Positions 1-12,267 are shown, numbered from the stretch's first letter. The stretch: 64,000 nucleotides of DNA from Cheiracanthium punctorium (GCA_038373885.1 JAWZYV010013163.1:620001-684000); one strand, 5' to 3'. The notes: generated by a model from the sequence alone, not told the origin. Numbers and translations are program-made.

Positions 1-1036
1 GTCGTCCCTTTTCCCATCAAAATACAATACAGGAAAATTTTAAAGCCTTCTTCAGTTTCATTTTCTAATTCACTGCTGGTCATCTGATGACCTCTTCTAA
101 TTTTATTTCGGGTAAGAATCAGTGGTTGCAAAATCTTTACTTCAGCGTTGTCTTCAAATTATAGAGTTCGGTTGTCAAACTATCTTAGCGTACTTTTCGC
201 AGATTCCTTGATTAACTAACAGTATTTAACAATTGCGGGGATTTATACAAAAAGAGAGTCAGGAAGACAGAAACCCAACACTCGAAACTGAAATTTTTCT
301 TAGCAAAATTATTATAATCAAATCTAATAGTGGGAAATCGCAGCTTCCATTTTTTCGGCACCTTCCTTCAATTTTTCCCCTAGATACATGCCTAAGTGAT
401 TGCAAACGATTATTGTCACTATACTAGCAAATAGGTAATAGCCCAAGATTCTGAATCTCATTGCATACATTTTAAAAGGATTAAATCGTTAAAATAAATT
501 AAGTTTACTTTCTGAACCATTTTTTTAAAGGCACATTTATCAAATATTTCTAGATTTCAATCTTGATGTCCAATTCGTAGGGATTGTCGTAGTCCTTCCA
601 AATTTACATACCTTTTATATTCAAAATAATATAAACTCTTAAATCTTCAGAAGCCCATGAATTTGAAAAAAACATTTTTTCGTCCATTTTTCAAAAAAGG
701 CATGTTTTAAAAATATTTCTAGATTTCAAGTTCGATACTTCAGGAGGCAAAGATTGTGAATTTTTTTTTCCCGTTCCACCCTAGTATTCAGTCACTGGTT
801 AAAAGGTATTTTTTGCACATTTATAGAATAATCCATACATAGAGTGACCAAATAAATAAATAAAAATAAGTATTTCAATTTTATTATCAAGAGTAGAGAA
901 AAATGCCAGCAAATGAGTACTCTTTCATTCATTGGTTTTACGTCATATTTCTAACTAGTTATTTTTTCTTTAAAGAACGGACACTTGCTTATCAAGCATT
1001 CATCACTAAGCCCGAATTATTGGCCCGAATTATTAA
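1..1036. other. Non-coding AT-rich DNA, nothing recognised
   Basis: No reading frame here looks like a gene. The only structure seen is a weak duplication: a short stretch near 543-560 reappears near 712-730, both reading roughly AAATATTTCTAGATTTCAA, with diverged flanks. Confidence 0.6.
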
Positions 1037-1135
1037 ACTATTATGGTGGTACCTAGGGAAGGAGAACTTTACCCCCTATGAGGGGATAGGCAAATTAACA
1101 CCCAAGCTGGGAATCGAACCCCGACTCAATTTGTG
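1037..1135 (-). repeat. tRNA-derived SINE fragment (family A)
   Basis: On the minus strand 1110-1120 reads as a perfect Pol III B box (GGTTCGATTCC). The block CCCCCTATGA and the order of sub-blocks match the SINE copies at 16396-16570 and 17060-17290. A proper A box and tRNA cloverleaf are not seen, so this is a decayed SINE head rather than a tRNA gene. A 77-codon frame crossing it is incidental. Confidence 0.5.
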
Positions 1136-2029
1136 ATAGATATCTGTATATTTGCGTTTTATATAACAATGCAATACTTGATATCATGATTTTGTATTAT
1201 ATCCCAAAGCTTTCTTTGAATAATACTGCTTGTGAAAGCAAATTTTATACATAGGTTGTAATAAAAAACTAGAGAAATTTAATAAAACAAATACCTCAGT
1301 AAATTAAAATTATTATACTTTTTTTTCCCCCTAGAAAGTCGCAATGACTTAAAATTATGTTTTAGCAAATAATACTAACATAAACACTAATACCTACAAT
1401 GCAAAAGAGCAACAACTACACACGTAGATTTTTCTGTTTATTTAGGATATATTAATGTTAGCACTTTTTTAATAGACTACCGAGTCACTTATAAAAAAAA
1501 ATGAGTGTAAAATAAATTTTGTGTTTTCATTTTAAGAATAATTTCTAGAAATTTTCTCTCCGAAGGAATATATTTCAGATATAAACACTTACTTTATTTA
1601 AAGGAAGCATTTCTTCCTGAAGAATAATTATTGTTCATGACAAAGGGACTAGAAATTGAATTTTAAGGTGAATATATTAGTGACGTATTACTTAAATATT
1701 TAATATTCGATTCGATTTTGAATTATATATTATTTATTACTGAAATGTATTTAAATCTAAAGGCAGAATCGTATGAAAAAATATGTATATATCGCGCTAA
1801 AGAAGGCAGAGCTGAATTGAATGAAGTTTGGCACTCGTCTCGCTATATTCAATTAAAAAAAAAAAAAAATTATATTTAGAAATGGAATTTTTAAACATAA
1901 AGAAAAATTTAATATATGTCAAATCACGTTGCTGTTTATGATTTTAAGTTTTAAGACACTGAAGACATTAAAACTGTATTTTATTATTTTTTTAAACCAT
2001 GCACTTATTAATAATAGTCACGTTTTACA
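1136..2029. other. Non-coding AT-rich DNA, nothing recognised
   Basis: Mostly A/T with short homopolymers such as the A run near 1855-1869. No coding or repeat structure is supported. Confidence 0.6.
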
Positions 2030-2960
2030 TCACGTTTTTACGAATTTTTGGGTTGTTCTGCTCCTCTAAGTTAGATTTAGGGTAAAAATCGTATTCTACT
2101 CGTCTGATAATTAAACATTGCATTTTGTTGCATGCAGATCGTTTAACTCGAACTCCAGATAGGGACCTTTGCATTTGCCACAGAAAAACATGGGATTTGG
2201 CTGTTTCTTGTCAGATTTGGTAGTATATCGCTTAGCTGACTTCACTTTTCAGAACTGATTTTTGGGCGAAAAATTGGCGATATCTCAATAAAAACTCGTC
2301 AAGCTTGTCGGCATTTGGCCCATTAATAGGGCCTGTAGTGTCTTTTCGTGCTTAGGTATTACGCAATAGCATTAGCATTACACAATCAAGGTACGCGATT
2401 GGTGAGGATTATTCTAGGAATGGTATCTCGAGGAAACTGCTCGAAAATTCGGAGATTTTATAGAAAATATTGAAGAATTTTAAAGCAGATCATGCCCAAG
2501 TAGTTCACCTTTCAGTGATCGCTTATCGAGTACACTGCACTGACAGTTCTATCGCTCTGTATCATTTCGTTGTGAAGCCGAAAGCGTAGTGAAACTGTAG
2601 TTTTTTAGCGAAGCTTTTCTTTTAACGTTGTGTATGAATTCTTCATAGTTGTATTCTGAGGAGCAGTTAAGAGTTCTGCGGAAGAATTTCCACTATTTTA
2701 GCTTGAGGAAGATTGCTGCAGTAGGCGAAATACAGCATCTGAAGAAGCTTCTGTGTACAGGTGACTGTTATAAAACGTATTATTACTGCTAATTTTTGTG
2801 AATGCTTTACTGAATTTCTGGAACTGATAAAATTCTTGTTTTGTCCTAACAACTGGACTGTTTACCAGAAATTTCCATTGAACAACAGTGGATTTTTTAT
2901 GCTGCGCAGAAAGCCATGCCGAAAACTAAGCAGAGTTTTCTGGTACAACATAGTTTATTC
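2030..2960. repeat. Diverged dispersed repeat X, copy 1
   Basis: This block is collinear with 34070-35000 over about 0.9 kb. Shared landmarks in order are GAATTTTTGxGTTGTTCTGC, a TTTGCATTTxGTTGCATG block, TATCGCTTAGCT, GGGCCTG, ATTACGCAAT, a CTGAGGAxCAG block, GAAATACAGCAT and CAACTGGACTG. Divergence is high and indels are many. I recognise no protein domain. Its class (non-LTR, LTR or segmental duplication) is unknown. Confidence 0.6.
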
Positions 2961-3234
2961 TTATATAATTTAAAGATTTTTTTTTTAAAACTTTGTTTCG
3001 ATAAATATTTTTACATCTGATGACTTTTGCAGCAATATGTAAATTAACAACTTTATCAAAATCGTAAAAAATGTTTAAGCGATAAAGTAAATTTTCTTTT
3101 TGAGAGCTTTAATTTTTTGGACTTTAAAACAATACCTTTTTATGTCTCTGTAGAATGAGCTTAAAAAACAGTGCTTCATCTCACTTATATTACTAATATA
3201 TTTTTTTCTGCGAAAGCGTTTAGAGCGAAAACAT

Positions 3235-3356
3235 GAAAACATCTTAAATTGAGTATAAAGATTGCTGTTGCCTCAATAACAAAAGATTTTTATTTTGCAA
3301 AAAATGGTGTATACAAGAAGCTTGATATTCCCTCGGGAAATTATCTCTTTACGACA
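3235..3356 (-). repeat. Dispersed repeat Y, copy 1
   Basis: The reverse complement reads GTCGTAAAGAGATAATTTCC, CGAGGGAA, CTTCTTGTATA, ACTCAATTT in that order. It matches the copies at 15640-15960 and 17835-18050 in the same block order. No coding capacity is seen; the element class is unknown. Confidence 0.55.
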
Positions 3357-3362
3357 TTCTGT

Positions 3363-4636
3363 GAATTAACGAGATGCTTTCAAGTGTGCTTTGATATAAT
3401 AGACTTAGTTGTAAAAAAACAGCCATAGACACTTTACTGCTCAGGTGCAGTCCGGGAATTTTTATTTTCTTCGAGTAAAAAAGAAAAAAAAATATTTATG
3501 TGCAAAAAAAGAGATAGATCACGCACTATGTAACCTTTAATCTTATCCAATTTGTGGAGTTTTTCTCTTAGTTGGAGAAGTGTATATCACATTTTAGAAA
3601 CTTGTTTTTGTTTTTGTGTTTCGATTCTATGCAGAAATAGTTAGTTCGAAAAATGTTCTTGAAACTGGAGACTGGCTTTACAAAAGTAAGACAATATTTA
3701 ATATTATAATCATTTATCATTTCTTCATTTGTACTGAATATTATTTCTTCAAACTTTGTAGATAACTAAATTTAATAAAAAAGCTTTGCAAAATCTCACA
3801 CATAAAAATCATACTTAAACATTTTTTCGGGTGGTACGAAAAGTCTACCCTTCTTAGCTGCAAAAAAGGTCCACGATTTACACAGCCTGGTAAGTTAGAA
3901 CTTCTTCAATAGTCAATTGGTAATCTTAAATTAATATTATTCGTTAATTTTCAATTGTTGAGCTTGATTATTTTATATTTTTCTAAACACCATTGCCTAA
4001 ACCTTGCTTCATTGTGGGAGACTGTTTTCCATACTACTTGGACTGTTACAAAAACCGTATTTGTGATTGAAAAAAAACCCTAGTAGCAATCCTTAATCGG
4101 GCTTTTCCTGGCCTATTTATCAGTGCCTCTGACAGTCATCTTCTTATCATTACTGATCATCCTTAATTTTTCGCATGTTAGTAGTTTCCCGATGATCAGA
4201 TCTTTTCGCGCAGATGTGATCTACGGAATTTTGTTTGTCGATAGTAAAGCCGACAAACTGGTCCATTCGGCACTTTCTTCCAAGTTTCTGAAAGGTTTCT
4301 GATCTTTATTCCCTCATAATTCCCTTCTCCTTGTCTTAAAAGCTGACGGACGCTTTCTAGTGTTAAAATTTCTTTACCTTAATTTTTTAGAGTTAAACAG
4401 CACTTTTATCAGATTTTTTTACTGTTCTTAATGTATATTTTATCAGATTTCTGACCGATTCGGGAGAATCACTGTAACCATTATAAAAATGGTAAGTATA
4501 CAAATTTTGCATAAATATTTTCCATTTGCATTAGTCTTCTTTTTTTTTATATTAGACGTTTTTTATGGTCGAGATTACTGAATTTTTTACAGATTTAGCA
4601 TATACTGTAAACATAATTTTTAAAAAAAACAAACAG
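3363..4636. other. Non-coding AT-rich DNA, nothing recognised
   Basis: No gene or well-supported repeat is visible. Slightly more GC near 4080-4350, without a recognisable protein. Confidence 0.55.
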
Positions 4637-4638
4637 TA

Positions 4639-5595
4639 GGGAAAGGGTTGGCAAAATGGGATACCTAAGACTATTCTGGTCGATAATTCTGTGTCAAATA
4701 GAAATAAATGAAACAAATAATACTTATTTCAACTTTACAATCTTAGTTGTTATTCTACAGTATTGAGACTTGAACTGCGCTGAATATTTTGGGATATGCA
4801 TCTCAATAAATCCAAAGCTGCAAACTACCCCATTTTGCCCTATGGCACAGGGCAAAGCGGGACAAAAACACTGTTCTCATAGTTTACAGTTCACATAGTA
4901 CACAGTTCATATGTAAGCGTATCATCATCGTCAGCGCACAAGTCATGAGCCTATTTGTTACATGCAATAAATGCACTTGTTCCACCCTTCTCCTTGCACA
5001 GATCTTGAATATATATCGCTCCAGTACAAACATGTAACATCTACATCATCTGGAACACTGTTAGACGATTGTCGTCTGTTGGTAGAGCAGCAACGAGACG
5101 TCTTTGAGCTCGTGAACTGTCCGACATCTAACGTTTTTACCTTTTTTCTTTGGCACAGGCCCAGACAAGGTCAGAAATGGCACCCCAAGCCTCACCTCGT
5201 ATACGCCGTTTTGCCTTACAAGCAGCGATTCAAAACAACTAGGCCTAACCAACAAATCACATTAAATGTAGTTCTACATTTTCATGCAATTTACTTATAA
5301 AATTTCACTTTTAATCAAGTGTAAAGTGTCACGTTCGTTAGTATCTGCATCCGAACCCAACAAAAAAAATATCCTAACATTACACTTACCTTAGATCAGG
5401 GTAATGGAAAAATGTAATAAATCTTTGGGACGAATCTGCGTGTGACTCTGCAAGCAGCATCCCACGTGAAAATGAAATACAGGCACAGGCACGTTATGCA
5501 CAACCATATTAATGACATAAAAATGGCAGTACTTGTTAAGCGGGAAAATCAAAACCCAGATTTGCCCTACATCCCCATTTTGCCCACCCTTCCCC
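4639..5595 (-). mobile_element. pogo/Tigger-type DNA transposon, internally deleted
   Basis: The ends are inverted repeats: the left begins GGGAAAGGGTTGGCAAAATG and the reverse-complemented right begins GGGGAAGGGTGGGCAAAATG. TA lies immediately outside both ends (4637-4638 and 5596-5597), the expected Tc1/mariner/pogo duplication. A subterminal copy of the CCCATTTTGCCC motif lies near 4828-4860. The interior keeps only the 3' end of a transposase on the minus strand. At 957 bp it is far shorter than an autonomous pogo element, so it is a deletion derivative. TIR and TA evidence is direct; family placement is inference. Confidence 0.7.
4880..5260 (-). pseudogene. Transposase C-terminal remnant with Cys/His zinc-finger-like end
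   Basis: Reading the minus strand across frames gives a stretch ending in the pattern C..C..-AHDLC-...-YELC. This resembles the PHD-like zinc finger at the C-terminus of many pogo/Tigger transposases. Upstream lies a basic, Lys/Arg-rich stretch. At least one frameshift and internal stops break it, and no catalytic DDE/D region is left. It lies inside the TA-flanked element at 4639-5595, which supports the assignment. The zinc-finger reading is by eye; a profile search of the minus-strand frames would decide it. Confidence 0.5.
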
Positions 5596-5597
5596 TA

Positions 5598-6660
5598 ATC
5601 ATAATCCATATAAATTCTAATAACCAATTAAAAGTAGTTGCATACTCGTCTGGTGTTATCCAAAAACTCAGTTTCCGTGAGCACTGAATAGAAACTTTGA
5701 AATTAAGATTCTTGCACGAGTAATTTCATATTTAAATCTCATTAACATTATTTAAAACTTATTATTTCCCCCCAATTTCTGAAGGCAATGTTCATTACAA
5801 TATGAAAAATATCTTATATACCCTCAAAACTTTCGGTCACGCTACATTTATTACATTAAGTATATAAAAATAAATACATGCATGTATGAAAGTATGAATA
5901 CATCATTAAAAGAAATAAACAAAAAGCCTATATATGCAGTGCTGCACTTTTCCCAAATTTTCCTCGCTTGCACGGCTTCAACAAAGGTCATGAGTTCCAT
6001 TTAAGTTGCTCGGCTCCATGTCCAATTTTCCCTCAAGCTTGATGATCTATATTCCCTGTGTTCCTAAGCAGATATACAGGAGAAAGAGCTGAGATAAGTT
6101 CTTCCCGATGCGATGAAGAACTTCGCACAGCTTCCGCTGCGCTAACAGTGTCCCAAATTGATGATCGGCATTTCAGGAACCGATGAGCATTTGCTGCTAG
6201 GGGAAGTACAGAACAGCGTTAAATATAACTGTAATTATTAATTTATTTTTAAATCTTAATACCATCCCCCCTTTCTACCTGAATTATCATTTTTGTAGCA
6301 AATTCTGTAAAAGCTAGTCATTCTTCGGAATGAAAACAGCATCTCTAATTGCATTTTCAGACTCATTCGGCAATACGGTCAGTAATGCTGGGAATCTTTC
6401 ATCAGGTATGAACGTAGGAGTCCCTAATAAGAAATGAATAATCATTTTCATTCGAATTAATATGTCTAGAAAACGAATGTTCACATTCAGAAACAGCAAC
6501 ACATTATTCCTGCAAATTAAATAACACCGTAACATTAAATAAACTATGGTGTTAAAAGCTTTGCTACTTACATTATAGATACAGGTAATACAAAAACCAA
6601 ACAGTTATTTCTTTAAAAGTGATCACACTAAGAGGAAGTTGCAGGTAGAACAACGATTAT
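5598..6660. other. Non-coding AT-rich DNA, nothing recognised
   Basis: No supported gene. A GC-richer patch at 5940-6190 has no recognisable protein in either orientation. Confidence 0.55.
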
Positions 6661-6681
6661 AATATTAATTAGAACTTTTTA

Positions 6682-6712
6682 ATTTTTTATTTATTTATTT
6701 ATTTATTTATTT
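6682..6712. repeat. (TTTA)n microsatellite
   Basis: About seven tandem TTTA units directly upstream of the SINE at 6716. Confidence 0.9.
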
Positions 6713-6715
6713 TTT

Positions 6716-6969
6716 GGCCTCACCATGGCACAGTGGTTATGCCACTGATAATGGTAGATGGCCGAAGTGTGAAGGTCCCGGGTTCGGCACCCATCGCGTG
6801 GCTGTCGATCTAACGGTCTGGGGTTTTGGTAAGTTTTCTCCAAATGTAACGTAAATACGTGTTAGAGCCCCTTACAAAGTCTTCCTACCAAGGCACCCCC
6901 CTTGGCAGATCGCCCTAGAATAACACTAGAATCAGAATCAGAACTAGAACTAGAATCACACACACACAC
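6716..6969 (+). repeat. tRNA-derived SINE (family B), best copy
   Basis: The head reads GGCCTCACCATGGCACAGTGG. Positions 6726-6736 fit the Pol III A box consensus (TRGCNNAGNGG), and 6781-6791 (GGTTCGGCACC) is a near B box. The body is followed by a tail of imperfect AGAATC/AGAACT units and CA repeats. The same head and body occur reversed at 40088-40277 and 55657-55830, and in part at 23150-23283 and 26733-26875. The partner LINE that would supply its 3' end is not visible here. Confidence 0.75.
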
Positions 6970-7400
6970 CTTAATTTTTTTTTCAGTCATGGGTACTTGT
7001 CATTGATGGGTACTTGATTATTAGCCGGCACTAATGCAGGAAGTGTTAGCCATTTTACTATGGAAGTATGTAATATGCAGGCAACGTTCCCACCTTTGAA
7101 GGGGAGAACAATTTAACCCTTTAACGCACGAAGTCCTCGCCGTGAGGACACAAAACTCTGACGCTTTGACTGTCGTCAGTCACGAAGAATAAATTTGATT
7201 TCTATAAAAATCCTTGAGCATGACATAGATACACTAGAATCCTTTACTTTTAGCACATCATTTCCCGTAAACATTGTCGATTATTTGTAAAATTGTCAGG
7301 ATTATTTTTAACAGTAATGGCATCTGCTGAAAACAGGAAAATGGAAATACAATGATATGGAAGAACAACTGGATAGAGACTGCCCAATACTCAAAAAAAA

Positions 7401-7544
7401 GGCAGTTGTTGCCATCGCTCAATTTAACTACCAGCAAGATTGCGGTTGTGACAAAAAATGGTCTCTAGATCTGTGGCACGCGATGAATGTTTCGATCGAC
7501 CGCCATCTTGCTGGTAGTTAAATCGACCGATGGCAACGGCTGCC
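7401..7544. mobile_element. Long-TIR MITE (family D), copy 1
   Basis: The arms are almost perfect inverted repeats of about 45 bp. Left begins GGCAGTTGTTGCCATCGCTC and the reverse-complemented right begins GGCAGCCGTTGCCATCGGTC; both continue into TTTAACTACCAGCAAGAT. Arms and the inner GTGGCACGCGATGA block match the copy at 45228-45420. A target duplication is not clear because similarity continues a little outward. No transposase is present. A 142-codon antisense frame (7424-7852) covers it and is probably incidental. Confidence 0.7.
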
Positions 7545-8215
7545 CTTTTCTTCAGCATCGGGAAATGATTGCATTTCAAAAGGTTAAAAACCAAACCCAA
7601 GCCGGGAGTAGAATCCAGAAATATGATTGCGAAGAGGGGTGTGCTAAAAACTATACATTCTTCGGTAGCAGAGCTTTTTGACTGAGCAATCTTAAAATGC
7701 AGTGACTCGTAATCGCACGGGGAAAAATTTATTTGTAAAAGTGGTCGACGGTATGATGCAAAAGTACGTTTCTTGTTCAAATCAAACAACTTATATTTAA
7801 CTTTTGATGGCGGCGCGGCAATGGCTGAAAGCGTGGGCGGAGCAAGGAACAATTCTGGCGTTTACTTTGTACTTGTCTCTTGCATAATTCTGTCAAGAAC
7901 GTGGGAACTCCTGCAGCCATAATGTCGAGAATATAAGGATCACCAAGAGTATTCTGCATCATGTTTGGTGCCGACAGATCATTCGGAAAAAATGGAAAGA
8001 AATAAAATAAAGTAAAATATAGCGGTGACAGTTTTGAAAACTAGATACACCAAGTAATAAGGAAAGAAATACTATTCTACGGCAAACCTTTGCTTTTGAG
8101 CAAACATAGGGATGACGGGACATGGGTGAGAGAGATTTTTCTAGAAGCGAGGCAGACAGAGGCGCCTTACGGCTGAAAAAATATTGCGATGGAGAAATGC
8201 AAGTAAATTGTTTCA
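7545..8215. other. No gene supported
   Basis: Only short antisense frames without recognisable domains. Slightly raised GC near 7800-7930. Confidence 0.5.
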
Positions 8216-8276
8216 GTGCCGGATTAAGACAGCGCGGGGCCCGTAGCAAATGTTACCAAGGGGCCCCCTGCTCAGT
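8216..8276 (+). repeat. GC-rich repeat Z, copy 1
   Basis: CAGTGCCGGATTAAGACAGC and GGGGCCCGTAGCAAATGTTAC recur reversed at 15338-15407. A short fragment of a transposon of unknown class. Confidence 0.6.
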
Positions 8277-8284
8277 GACGCACC

Positions 8285-8311
8285 TACATATATATATATA
8301 TATATATATAT
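8285..8311. repeat. (TA)n microsatellite
   Basis: Uninterrupted TA dinucleotides. Confidence 0.9.
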
Positions 8312-10813
8312 AGGGGGAGGAGTTCACCCTCACATTAAAGTAGTAGAGCTAAATTAAATGAAAAAATAAATAGTGCTAATTATATTACAATTTATGTTTA
8401 GTGCTAATTAATGGTATTACTAATGCTAATTAGATGTAAACAAAACTAAAAGGTCCCACGTGTTATATTTGCGAGAGGTTTATCCCAGCCCTTCCTCCAC
8501 CTTGGGTGAGCTAATCTGTAGGTTTTGTGCGATAATAAAATAAAACACAACTTTTACGAATTTTCTGGATTCAAAATGAACAAATTTGAGTTAACACTAG
8601 ACAAATCAATTTTTCCAAGTAAATTAGTGTGCGGAAAAAATGCCCGTCAAAATAAAGTGTGTGTGTGTGTGCATGGGGGGGGGGTGCGTGGGCGCTAAAT
8701 AGATCGTGAGACTGGCGATGTTTAAAGTTATTTATTCGTACAACTCAGGTTTTTTTTTAATGAATGTTAATGTTGATGGATATATATTTGGAATTTCTAA
8801 CACTTCCCACCTTTCCCATATGCATAAACATATAACTAGACAAGTTTACACACATAAAATAATAATTGTTTCTGTAAAATTTTTAGAACCTTCGAAATCA
8901 ATCTGTATTTTAAACTGTGCCTTTAAACACTATTTTTTGACCTATAAAAATACATGCTTGTAAAATTATTTCATTATCTGGACGGTCATTACTAATAATA
9001 GGTTACATATTTTCACTTCTCTTAATTTATTTAATGGGTTAATTCATAAGAAATCGAACTGGGGGTGGATAGATCTAGCACAATAATACCTCCACCATTC
9101 AAAATATACTGCATACACCGAAGGCATTTAAGCTGTACATGCTTGTACAGGGGGACTGTTACTTCCACATACCGCTTGGAACACTTCTAAAGGTCATTTC
9201 GTTAGTGTTCTACAGGCATACGTACATTACTTTTCAACTTATCCTCGTTAAAATGATATAAAGTATTTTGCTCAAAAAATCTTTATAAGAGGATTGTATC
9301 TTTTCTAAATAGAATAATCTATATAATAAATAATAAAAAATTCGGATAAAACATTCATTATCGTATTACGTTCAAATGTTTTTGCAGGACATAATAATCT
9401 TAAATGTGACAAGTAATTTGTGAGTTTCTTTGTGGATCTAGAGTATCCGAAAATTCTTTTTGTTTTCAGTTTGCCTGAGGTTATGGCTTCTCGGATACCC
9501 CGACCGTGCGAAGATCCTCTTGGTTCTAATTATTTTATTTGAACGAACGTATTGGCATTCGCGCTCTTGACCTGTGGTTTCGAGCGGCCAAAAATCAATT
9601 CTTTTATATTTAACGTGGTTAATTTCCGAGATTAATAAGATAATTTATCGTAATAGTGGATTCCCCAACTATAAAAAAAATTACTTACATTCTATATATT
9701 ATTATTGTTTCAAAAAATAATTCGCCTTTGTTTAAATATTGTAAAATGTAAAATAAATAATTAATTAAAAACAAAGCAAGCCAACTACCAAAAGCCTTCT
9801 AAGATGGTTTACACCCTAGTACACCTTCGAATTTCGCCAAAGCCACCCGCCTTTACTGTAAAACAAAAGAACTTTTGGGCTGCCCAACATCCGTTTAAAA
9901 TACCATCCTCATATTTACTGCAAAACAAAATAACTTTATGTCCAATTTTAAATAAAAATTATTGTTTCGTGGGGGATTATTATTGATTATGGGGCGCGTT
10001 TTTCCTACAATCTTAATCCTATGGATCTCAGCTCTCGGGGAAATGCAGAAGGTCAACTCGCGTTCCAGAGAACATCTTCAGAAATAGCCACAAATATTTC
10101 CGTTCTATTGAGTCATTTTGAAAAGTTTGATTACAACTTCATTAAAAAATTCTTTCGACTTGTTACTGAAAAGTCCCTGAAATGATCGGGACAGAAAACT
10201 AATGAACAACAGCCTAATGAATAATCCGGCCCACTGACGGATTAATACAATTTTGTGGGTGGAAGCTTGGATGGAAGATTCACATAGATATATATAAATT
10301 TTATGGAAGTAAGTTGGGATTGTTTACATTAATTTCATTTTTCTCGGGAGGGGCGGTCGCCTCCTCCGACCCCCTCCCTTTAATCCGCCCTTGATCAGAC
10401 CCTGAGTCTGTTTTTTTTTTTTTTTTGTTTCGGCACTTAGATTTCTTTCTATATTTTGTTTATTTCTGGATTCATTCTTCAAATAAAGACAAAAATGTAA
10501 CATTATTGGTAAGGAATCCATTTTCTAAAGGCCATAGGTGGGTGGTGCAAGGATCTGGATACCCCCCTTCTCCGTTTGTCCGAGTTTCGCTTTTAGTCAA
10601 CGAAAAGATAATGATACAGCCTTTCTTTCTGTCTTTCTTTTATTTCACCCTTTTGGATGCTCCCTGAAATTTTTTTCTGAGAACCGTGTTTTTGTTCCAC
10701 AGTATTGTTGAATACTGTGTGTGTCCTTATTGCTGACTTTAGAATACTCATTCAGTTTCGCCTAGGTAATGAGTTCACTAAATAATGCAGGTATGCAACA
10801 GCCACATTAAATA
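8312..10813. other. Long stretch without recognised genes
   Basis: Holds a GT/G tract (8659-8690), a T run near 10410-10426 and a short palindrome AAGCTGTACATGCTTGTACAG near 9131-9151. Pyrimidine-rich, GC-richer patches at 10345-10405 and 10520-10580 resemble decayed repeat ends. No coding sequence is supported. Confidence 0.5.
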
Positions 10814-11376
10814 TATTAATGACTATGTCATTTTATCTCTCACCCCCTTTTGAAAATGTGACATAAAAATGAGACACGAAAATGCGTTACGAAAACGCGA
10901 CATAAAAGTAAGAATAAATGTCCGCTGAAAATGTTAGTATGTGTTACGTAAACCACCGATTTCTATAAGCTCCGTAAGGCTGCATTTATTTGATAAAATG
11001 ATTGTTTAAAAATTTCATCCGTTTATTTAAATACTATTAGTTCACAACAGTTTTAATCTATTGTTACAATATTTCGTAAGCTGTAGAATATGCATCACAT
11101 GTATATTTTACATATATTTAAATACTATTAGTTCACAACAGCTTTAATCTATTGTTACAATATTTACTAAACTGTAGAATGTGCATCACATGTATTTTTC
11201 TATAAATAGGTTACAATCCTAAAAAATTCAACATGGGGTTACCAGGTGAAATACACGATAGATGAGAGATAAAATGACGTAGTCCATTAATATCGTTTTA
11301 ATATGGCAATCATGAAACTAAAAAATTAGGGGGGTTCAGGAGGGTCTCCCATTGACGAGGTTCGAACAGCCGAGTT
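10814..11376. mobile_element. TIR element (family E), copy 1, with internal tandem duplication
   Basis: The left end TATTAATGACTATGTCATTT... (10814-10842) and the right end ...GATAAAATGACGTAGTCCAT... (11263-11292) are inverted repeats of about 29 bp. The interior carries a roughly 95-bp unit twice in tandem (near 11022-11110 and 11114-11210). The copy at 59623-59989 has that unit once. Similarity between copies runs past the right TIR for about 85 bp to GAACAGCCGAGTT, but not past the left one. No transposase is present. Confidence 0.7.
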
Positions 11377-11461
11377 ATACATATATTCTTTCAATGAGTT
11401 GTCTACAACTGATTTACAGTTCCACTATATAGAGCTTCAGAAATTGTCTTATCCAAAAAAA

Positions 11462-11486
11462 ATAAATAAATAAATAAATAAAAAAA
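11462..11486. repeat. (AAAT)n microsatellite
   Basis: Tandem AAAT units followed by an A/G-rich run to about 11505. Confidence 0.8.
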
Positions 11487-11744
11487 AAGAAAAAGAAAGA
11501 AAAAAGAATTACAAGATTTATCTGTTGCCTTAAAAAATCAAGAAAGATAAATCATGCCAAGCTCATAGATTATAAAACACTTTCCAATACAAAATATTTT
11601 TGCGCCAAATCTGCTATGTATTTTAGTTAAAACTGGCGAGATTTCGTAGATAAAAAAATGTTGTATTATCACTATAAATGCAATTTTATGAGACCCTGTA
11701 AAAGACCTTTAATTTTTTTAGCGCTTAACTGAAGAATATAAAAA

Positions 11745-11965
11745 TTTTATACTCATTGTCTTGTGCTAGAAATGCATTAGTGTCTCTCAAATGCCACAGA
11801 CTGCAATGTATGGGAATTCTTTTGAGTGCTCCTGTAGAACTATGAATAATACGGACGTTATTCTCAATGGAGAGCATCATTTTGAGAGCCTTAGTAATAT
11901 ATATGCCAACTTTGTTTTCTTTCAAAAATCGAATATCTCTAAAATATGTTTTCAAGAATGACTGT
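11745..11965. repeat. Dispersed repeat F, copy 1
   Basis: The block TTTGAGTGCTCCTGTAGAA, then ..CGATG/CAATG-GAGAGC..CATTTTG..AATATCTCTAAAA recurs at 12775-12985. The GTGCTCCTGTAGAAAA part recurs at 15045-15260. A noncoding dispersed family of unknown type. Confidence 0.5.
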
Positions 11966-12054
11966 TGATTCAGTCATTCCTGTATCAACAGATACAGGGG
12001 GAGCCCCCCCCCGACCCCCCCTTTTAGTTCTGTTTTTTAGACTGTGCTATACAT

Positions 12055-12235
12055 TGGATTTTTTTCTCCTGTAAAAGAACTGTCAATGCTACATACACCA
12101 TTTTCAATATGGTACATGGTACTGTACATAGAAAAAACATAAATTTCGCACAAATCGATGTATATCCACAGCAGTTAGAACACTGGATGGGTGGACATCA
12201 GAACAGACAAATAACCGAAATCATAAGGATGTTAA
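12055..12235. repeat. Dispersed repeat F, partial copy 2
   Basis: CTCCTGTAAAAGAACTGTCA, GCTACATA, ATAAATTTCGCACAAATCGATG and GACAGACAAA(T)AACCGAAAT align in order with 15095-15260, indicating the same family. Confidence 0.5.
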
Positions 12236-12267
12236 CCCGTTTTGGGTTCTAATGCATTAACAAATTT

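Noticed and set aside
1110..1120. Isolated B box as part of a tRNA gene
   Set aside because: No A box or cloverleaf; body matches SINE family A.
233..6535. Many open frames of 60-110 codons across the window taken as small host genes
   Set aside because: Their number fits chance in 64 kb of AT-rich DNA, none shows recognisable domains outside transposons, and several are plainly shadows of repeats.
7113..7127. piggyBac end (TTAA then CCCTTTAACGC), also at 42801
   Set aside because: Each has TTAA plus CCCTTT at one side only; no matching opposite end or transposase.
7424..7852. 142-codon minus frame as a gene
   Set aside because: It runs through MITE D and has no recognisable domain; the matching region at 45228-45420 is not open in that frame.
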